This document shows positions 43,963 to 52,900 of a stretch of DNA of 64,000 nucleotides, piece after piece. Numbering within the stretch: position 1 is the stretch's first letter; each line of letters starts with the position of its first letter. Source of the stretch: Nematopogon swammerdamellus (lineage: Eukaryota > Arthropoda > Insecta > Lepidoptera > Adelidae); assembly GCA_946902875.1 (NCBI GenBank), contig OX336340.1, positions 18,367,566 through 18,431,565 on the forward strand, read 5' to 3'. Under the pieces are notes generated by a model. It had not been told where the DNA came from. It worked only from the letters and a program-made list of their open reading frames with translations, and ran no database searches. A program made the position numbers and the translations under genes.

Positions 43963-46900
43963 CTGTAACAAGATTTGTTTCATTATTTTCTCTGTATTGT
44001 TTGTAGTCGACCTAGATTAAAACATTTTTAGGTTCCGTAGCAAAATGGTACAAAGGGACCTGTATTTAGGATCTTCTGTGTCGCACTGCAAATCTGTGCA
44101 AAAAGGTGAACAAAGGTGAACATATTCCCGTCGGCCGTTTTCGAAACCATTTTTCGAAACCGGTTTTCCCTATTTTACTTCACTAGATAGATGCCAAGCC
44201 GAAAATGAAGAGAAAAAATAAGTCCCGACCAGGATTCGAACCTGGAACTCCGGCTTGAGCCGCCAGCGCGTTACCGTTTCATGTTTGTGTAAATTTAGAA
44301 AGAATACGTTATCGACCCGATGGCGGAATTGGTAATGAGCTGTCGGCTCAAGCCGGAGTTCCAGGTTCGAATCCTTGCCGGGACGTTTTTTTTTTCCTTT
44401 TCCGCTTTACATAGTTTTATATCTATCTAGTGAAGAAATAATAACACATAAAAAATAAAATATTTCTCTGTTTTCCTACAAACGACGTTTCTTTAATTTC
44501 CGGATAGATCGACTCAACCCGCGCGGCTATTCTCGATTCAATCGCTTCTAGCAATTTCTCATGATACATCTCACTCGCTCCAACGGACTTCTCAATGCGT
44601 CTAGTGAGGCAGAGCTGCTGATACCGCTGTTTTTGCGATAATCAGTAATAGAGAAAAAGGCAAGCTGGAGACGTTATTCTGTCTGCAACATATTCTAAAG
44701 AGAATGTGACCGGCACGGCATGTGCTCGAAAATAAACATGGCGGTAGTACCAAAGACCGTACCAAACTAGATAGACGCGGTGCTGAGGCTCTGCGCTTGC
44801 TCCGCCAAAAGGAATATGAACATATAAAGGAATATGACTGGCCTAGCGCGCACAAGCGAGCGGTAAGAGGAAGCGATGCATAAGGCTCTAATGTGTTAAA
44901 AAGAGACAAATAGTTTTCTCGACGTCTTTCTCCGCTCTACGAGGATTGTCGGTATTGCAACCAATGGAGAGGTGATGCCAGAGTTTTAGAGCATGATTGT
45001 CGAGAAAATACTTATCGAGCACCGCGTCTATCCAGTTTGGTAGTCGGTCTTTGGGTAGTACCCGAAACCGTCGGGTGTGGAGGAGGCATCAGTGTTTTAG
45101 GATCCTGCCGAGTAGACCTGCATTGGCACTGCCTATCACATTGACGCAGGCGTGCGTGTATGCATTTTTCACAGAGATGCGTACGGTATACTCACACAAA
45201 AGCGAATGCCGGTATGAGAGTCAATGCAGCGCTGAGTAAAAACACGGCTCCGGGGAACAGCTGGAAGGTGAGCGTGTATATGCGGGCATAGAGAGGCGCG
45301 TACATCACGGGCATCATCGTCTCTGCCAACCCCACTACCGAGTTTATTTTACCTGTAAATTAAATTTATACAATACATTAGCAGGAGATATAAAATATGT
45401 TTAAGATCGATCAGGAGCACATTCAGTAGTAGAAAAGAAACCGCATCCAAATTGGTCCATCCGTTTGGGAGCTACGATGCCAAAGACAGTTATACAGACA
45501 GACGTAAGCGTTAATCTTATAACACCCCTACTTTTATGTCGGGGTTTAAAAATGATTTCACCAAACAAATATATATTTTTCATTGAGATCCGATTAAAAT
45601 TTAACAGAGATATATGATTTGATGAATGCTTCGGTGCGGTGGTTCAGTCATGTGGGAAGAAAGGATGATAGGAGACTAACGAAAGAAATTTATAAAGCAA
45701 ATGTAAGTGGAAGAGTCGGGAAGGGTCGCCCTAGACTAGACGAACGTACCTGGACCAGATCGAGCATGTGCTCAAAAAGGGTCAAGTGCGTAGTACCCGT
45801 AACCGACGAGCATGCATGAAGAACATTATGGGAGTGGAAGAGGCGGCAGAGGTGTGTCAGGATCGTGGCACGTGGAGATCCGTTGTCTCTGCCTACCCCA
45901 CCGGGAAACAGGCGTGACGATATGTATGTATGTACGTAGATATGATTTTTTTTCTAAACTTCAAAAAAGTTAAATTATACATAAATTAAAACACCCCGAC
46001 ACATCAACAACCCTTAAAAGTAAAAAATAATTTTCCGCTTATTTAATTAAATGCATTGGGAGACAGAGTTTAATTTTTTTACTTAGAAGCGCTTTTTCTT
46101 TCAGTCGATTCGGAGAAAGTATGCTGTGACAGACAGACAGATAGACAAACAAGACACAAACAGAACAGAAAACATGGTAATGCCAGTCTTAAGGTTACCT
46201 GTGGTAATACTGATTTTGCGAATCGTAGGTACCCCTTTTCACTGTAACCACAGAACCCACATAATAACCAAATGGAATATGTAACCAACCTTGTTCATCG
46301 CCAGTAACAATTTTCGACATGATCGAACGCAGCGCGAGCATTCCAGTACCATTGAGAATCTCCACGACCGGTCCTGTGTTACATTAGAAACAAAGTATTA
46401 ATCAAATAGTTACTGAGAATCATTACTTAAAAAAAACTTGGTAAATAAGCATAAGAGGTGTAAAGAGCCTTTGTCAAAATTTTGATAAGAAAATTTGTAT
46501 CAATTCAAGAAAGTATAGATGTACAATGTATGCATGTCGTATGATTTGTGAAAAAAAAACACGGTTTTAATAAAACATTGAACCGACTTAAACCCCTATT
46601 AGATAATAATTTGATCTTGAGTAGAAGGCGGTCCAAAAGCACAAAAGGCCCACCTTAAAATTTTCTGTAGCGCCTTCTACTCAAGATCAAAATATTATTT
46701 AATACTTTTTAGGGAGGGGTTGAAGTCGGTTCAGTGTTTTTTTAAAACAGTTTTTTTATTTCACTCTTTTTAGTAATATCACATAATATTACAATCGGTT
46801 GACGGAAAGTAGGTGATTGAAAAAATCCTTAGTGTGAAAGTGTTCATGCCTTAATTTCCCACCCTTAGTGGTGGTCTTCTCTCATAAAGGACCACCCCTG

Positions 46901-49900
46901 AGATATACCCTACTCATGAAAATAAAATCATTAAAATCGGTTGAGAATTGGCAGAGAAATCGAGTAACATACACACAAAAAAAATACATACAGACGAATT
47001 GAGAACCTCCTCCTTTTTGGAAGTAGGTTGAACAATGAAGCTACTTGAAGGTAGCAAATTGCCAATGGATTATAAATTAAGTTACAAATCGTACCTAGTC
47101 AAATGCTTAATAAGGATGCAGGAATATTTTTATTTAATTTAAGTTGTTACATTTCTGTTTAATTTAATTTTTCTTTGCTTAATTAATTATGTAGTCAGAA
47201 CCTCGTAATATTATTTTATTAGTTAAGGCATCTTTTTTACAGTGTAGTAGGCTTTCTTTACAAGGGTTGATTTAATGTGTTTCTTGAACAAAATATTGAG
47301 ATTTCCTCTACAGACACAGTAAACTCTGGGGACGCACTCCTTGTCGGTCTCGGATCCTTCAAGAAGGACGTGATTGGTCACCTGTCAGGCCGGCCTGGCA
47401 TTCGAACGAATGTCTATAGGCGTCGTTAGAAACCTTATGGGTGGTTCGAGCCCACAAGACGCGTTTTCAATAAAACATGGAAATTGCTTATAAATAAAAG
47501 TTGTCTATACATATAATAAAATCGTTAAATTAATAATCTCTCTTTGTCTGTACGCGCATCACGCAAAAACCACTGAACGGAATTTGACGAAACTTTGTAT
47601 AGTGACAGTGTATATCCCGGATTAACATAATAAACAAAAAAATATAATAAAAATTAAAATTATTATAAAATTTAAATGACAAGTTGACAACGGAGAACTG
47701 TCATCTCGACGTGAGCTGGCCGGTGACAAAATGTTTGATAAATAAAAAATAAAAAAAATTTAAGTCGAACTTATGTCGCTGTCATTGGTGCAATTTATAT
47801 TTCTGTTGCCCGCGGCTTCGCTAGCGTGAAATTCGTATTAAAAAAAAAGTAAGTAACTAAAGGCGGAGCCGAAGGCGGATCTGCGCTCACGTAAACGATA
47901 TTCTTTCTCGATGAAAGTAACTAAGGGCGAGGCGGAAGTCGGAGCTGAGTTCAGAAAGAAAAAAAACATTCTTTCTTGAATGAAGTAAGTAACCATGGGC
48001 AGGCCGCAGGCCGAGCTGCGTTCAGGAAGAAGCTAAACCATCTTGAAGAAAGTAAGTAACTAAGGCGAGGCCGAAGGCCGAGCTACGTTCTGATAAATAA
48101 TAAACCATCTCGGAGAAAGCGAGTAACTATGGCGAGGCCGAAGGCCGAGCTGCGTTCAGGAAGAAGCTGAACCATCTTGAAGAAAGTAAGTAACTAAGGC
48201 GAGGCCGAAGGCCGAGCTACATTCTGATAAATAATAAACCATATCGAAGAAAGCAATTAACTAAGGGCGAGGCCGAAGGCCGAGCTGCGTTCAGGAAGAA
48301 GCTAAACCATATTGAAGAAAGTAAGTAACTAAGGCGAGGCCGAAGGCCGAGCTTCGTTCTGATAAATAATAAACCATCTCGAAGAAAGGAAGTAACTAAG
48401 GGCGAGGCCGAGGGCCGAGCTGCGTTCAGGAAAAAGCTAAACCGTCTTGAAGAAAGTGAGTAACTAAGGCGAGGCCGAAGGCCGAGCTACATTCTCATAA
48501 ATAATAAAACATCTTGAAGAAAGCAAGTAAATAAGGGCGAGGCCGAAGGCCGAGCTGCATTCGGGAAGAAGCTAAACCATCTCGAAGAAAGCAAGTAACT
48601 AAGGGCTAGGCCGAAGGCCGAGCTGCGTTCAGGAAGAAGGTAAACCTTCTTGAAGAAAGTAAGTAACTAAGGCGAGGCCGAAGGCCGAGCTGCGTTCTGG
48701 ATGAAGCTAAACCATCTCGAATAAAGTAGGTAACTAAGCGATATTAAGATTGAGTTAAATTAATTTAAATTTTATTATAAAGTCCACGCTTCTGAAGGCA
48801 AACATACCGTGCATCCTAAAACCTTGCGATTATTCCCGGCTGGATGGCAAGAGGCCCGATGTTATCACCTTAGTTCTCTAGGTCTCTGCTGGTGGACGCA
48901 ACTGGTGTCCCGCAATCAAGGGCCTACTTCATTCAAACGGTAAGCTTTGCCATCCAGCGGGGTAATGCCGCAAGTGTTCTAGGAACATTTGAAAACGCCC
49001 CTTTTATGATAGTTATTTTAATGTTTGTTAGGTAGGTTTTAATTATTTAGTTATTAATATTACTTTTAAATATATTTTATTAAATAAATAGATGGAGTAA
49101 ACGATATTATATGCTATCGAAGAAAGGAAGTCATTTAAGGCGAGGCCCGAAGGCAGAAGAGGGTTTATGGTTTACCTGAACGCAGCTCGGCCTTCGGCCT
49201 CGCCCTTAGTTACTTACTTTCTTCGAGAAGATTTATCGTCTTCCTGAACGCAGCTCGGCCTTCGGCCTCGCCCTTAGTTACTTACTTTCTTCGTGAAGGT
49301 TTATTGTCTTCCAGGATGCAGCTGGGCCTTCGGCCTCGCCGTTAGTTGCTTACTTTATTTGAGAAGATTTATCGTTTACCTGAACGCAGCTCGGCCTTCG
49401 GCCTCGCCCTTAGTTACTTAGATTCTTCTTTGAAATACGAATTTCACGCGAGCGAAGCCGCGGGCAACAGCTAGTTCATAAATAAAAGTCAGTTGTAAAG
49501 GCGTTTTATTTTTTTGGAAATTCATCTCCTAAGGGCGTAAAATAAGGGAAGTTAGTTTGCATGACCAGTGCGCCATTTTGTATGTTTATCCGGTACACAA
49601 TAGAAGACGAACTTACCAACATAGAAGGCTGAGCCAGTCTTGGCGAAGGCGTAGATGAAGGAGCCGACCACCTTGCTGACCGTGGAGATTATGCCCAGCA
49701 CTGAGTCATGCCACTGCAGGATCCGACTCAGTACGATGATAGAGAACACAGTACCTGAAAACAACATGTTTATTAAGACACATGCGGTTAACAACATTGT
49801 TCGTCTACATTATTATATTTTTTTATATAACACCGGGTGAACTAGGTGCCATGTTAGTGCTTGCCTTCGGTCGTGCCGGCTACACTGAACTAGACGGAAA

Positions 49901-52900
49901 ACACAAACTATTTACATAGCCGTTTAGACCGACGTTTCATTCAGTGCGGTGGTACCACAGAGCATCGAATACCGCGCGCGCCCCCTCCTAGAGACGCCAA
50001 GAGAACCCAATAACTGGACGCAGTGCCGCTAGCGCTTCGTATGTGTGTGTGTATGTTACTATCGACACTACACACAAAGAGGAGCAAGTTAGGCACACGC
50101 ACAAAACAAATGCACACGCACAACACACATATGTAAGTCATAGGCCACGCCCACATGCTTCCACGGCGTTGTAGGGAAATCGCGCTCAGGGCGGCGTCTC
50201 TAGGAGAGGCGCGCGCGGTATTCGATGCTATGTGGGTGGTACCAACCCGGGCGGGTAGAACCCTACCACCAAGTAAGGTAAGAAGGGAAGGGACCTACAG
50301 TTTTACGTGAAATCCGAACCACGGTCAGCCTTCACCGGTCGAGCCGTCACCCATCCAAGTACTGGCCGCTAATAAATATTTGGTAAAGTCTTCGCCGCCT
50401 AAACCCAACGAAAAGGGAAGGTAATTAATTAATTCATCGGAATAACGACCATTGTAGTAGCCATTGCAGTATCTATAAAACAAGCTAAGGTGCAATGATT
50501 TAAGTCCCTCCGTGAGCTTGGGTTCACCAAGTAGGCGGATGACACAGCGCTGGATAGATTCCAAGGACGCCAACAAGTAAAGGGGGCATCCCTCCCACAG
50601 ATGACGAAAGTACAAGGAGTACTTTCACCTACATTTAGATATTAATTGAAAAATAACACATTGCAAATCAACAATGCTAAAGAACAAAACAAAACAATTC
50701 ATCCTTTTTATGGCTTTTCGCTTGGTTTAGATGGCGAAGACTATTAAACACCAACAGGTCGCGTTGGTGAACCAAAAGTGCACAAAACCGAATTTACATA
50801 AATTTGTCTGTCTCTATTCCGCCCGTGTGGGATCGCATGCACACCAATTGTTTTTTTGAAGTGAAAACTTCTTTAGCGGCGCTTGGCACTTTTTTTAGAT
50901 GGGTAAAAAATGTTGAACTCGCGTCAGATACGTAGCCTGATCGAAAAAGCGTAAGATTCGTTGAAATTATGGATGAAAGTTGATTTTTCTGAGAAATAAA
51001 CTTTTTGATGTAAAATAATTATAATAGTTCTGTAGTGCTAAATTTTTTATGTAATATATATTGTCATGTTTGTCTACGATAGCGCAATAAATGAATATTG
51101 TATTTTACCACATAAATGATAGTACTTTTATACTGATAAATATGTAAAACAATTCGTGGGAAATTATTCCCTAACCAAAATATTCAAAAATGCACAACGT
51201 TGATGTTTAAGTTTTCACTTCTGCCGGCACTCCCGGAGTGCAACCTTAGGCTTTTTTTATGGAAACTGACACGGTTGGCTACATCACTTACAACATCCGT
51301 GATGTCAGCCCATAACACCGGGTGAACTAGGTGCCATGTCAGTGCTTCCCTTCGATCGTACCGGCTACACTGAATTGGACGGAAAATACGAACTATTTAC
51401 ATAGCCGTTTCGACCGACGTTTCATTCAGTGCGGTGGTAACAACCCAGGCCCACCTAGTATATAAGAAGGGAGTCTCAATACCAACCCACCTAGTAATAA
51501 AAGAAGGGAGTCTTATCCCTTAGTCGGGTGGTACCCGAAACCGTCGATGAATGTGGAGGAGGCATCAGTGTTTCAGGATCTCTACCACCGAGTAAGGTAG
51601 GAAGGGAAGGGACCTACAGTTTTACGTGGAATCCGAACCACGGTCAGCCTCCAACGGTCGAGCGGTTACCCATCCATATCTATACTAACCGCGCCAAGCG
51701 TTGCTTAACAATCAATAGTATAGTACAATATCAATAACAACAGTCGACTGTCTGGACCACTGAGCTATCGGTTAGGAACAAGTAAAATTTACGGAACGTA
51801 TGACAATTTCGTTCCCGGGTATTTATTTCCATGAGTTTAGGAAGCCTAAGCGAACGTAAATTTCATAAATAACCAAATTACATTTCCTTAATGAGGTCAA
51901 ACTAATCGATAGGCAAACAGACACGCTTTTGAATTGTATGAAGTAGGCTGGTAAGAGAAAATAAAGAAAGTTAATGTGCAAAAGCAAATAGTATTCTCGA
52001 GTGTTCAATATTTCCAGTATTTCAAAAACATATTTCCAGAATTGATATATAGGTACATGCACATTGCGTAGAATAGATTAATAATAAATTTATTATGCTT
52101 AAAAGCTATCAGCACGTAGTTGGGATCAAGTGTATAAAGTATATATTAGTACAAATCCTCAATAATATAGATAATGTTTATCAAGATAATTGCTTTGTCT
52201 AATCTTCGCAAAAATAATGTAATGGTGCCACATTAATTCGGTCACCGAAATTAATACGCACAAGTACGTAATTTTAGGACACACATTAGCAAGAAAAAAT
52301 ATCTTATTTCAAAATTTGACAAACCAAAACAAATTAACACTCATCTTAGACTTTTTGAATCATTATGGAATTTTTTTTTATGGAAACTGACACGATTGGC
52401 TACATCACCTACAAAATCCGTGATGTCAGCCCATAACACCGGGCGAACTTGGTGCCACGTCAGTACTTCCCTTCGGTCGTGCCGGCTACACTGAACTGGA
52501 CGGAAAACACAGACTGTTTACATAGCCGTTTCGACCGTCCTTTCATTCAGTGGGATGGTGCCAACCCTAGTAATATAAGAAGGGATTCATATCCCTTAGT
52601 CGCCTTTTACGACATACACGGGGAGAGATGCAGTGGGGCTATTCTTTTAAAGTACCGGCCCGACACGGTACTTGAGATATTATTGTTTATTGTATAACTC
52701 ACCAAATGTATGTGTTATGAAATTGTAAGTCAAGAATAAACTGAAATCAACAGCATCCCACTTGAAGCGGAATATCGTTGAGAGGTACAAGATTGTTATT
52801 TCTCCTGCAAAATAAAATAAAAGAATTAAGAACACCATTCCTCGCGTTCTAGTGAATTATTATTGTTCAGCGAACACTTTGTAATGAGCAGGCAATAAGT

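Larger units (their letters stand above)
47504..49474 (+). mobile_element. Non-autonomous Helitron, copy 1 (1,971 bp)
   Basis: 5' end TCTATACATATAATAAAATC, 3' end GCGAAGCCGCGGGCAACAG then CTAG, with a short CGCG hairpin just before. No TIRs and no target duplication, as expected for Helitrons. It contains GAGGCCGAAGGCCGAGC minisatellites in direct then inverted order and a LINE fragment. Same length as the inverted copy at 59571-61541, and identical in all parts compared. Gene C intron 4. Confidence 0.8.

Noticed and set aside
44317..44388. Functional tRNA-Leu gene
   Set aside because: Acceptor and anticodon stems do not pair and it is one arm of a palindromic repeat.
47850..48740. Regularly spaced repeats resembling a CRISPR array
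   Set aside because: Units are contiguous and variable without unique spacers, and they lie inside a eukaryotic Helitron.
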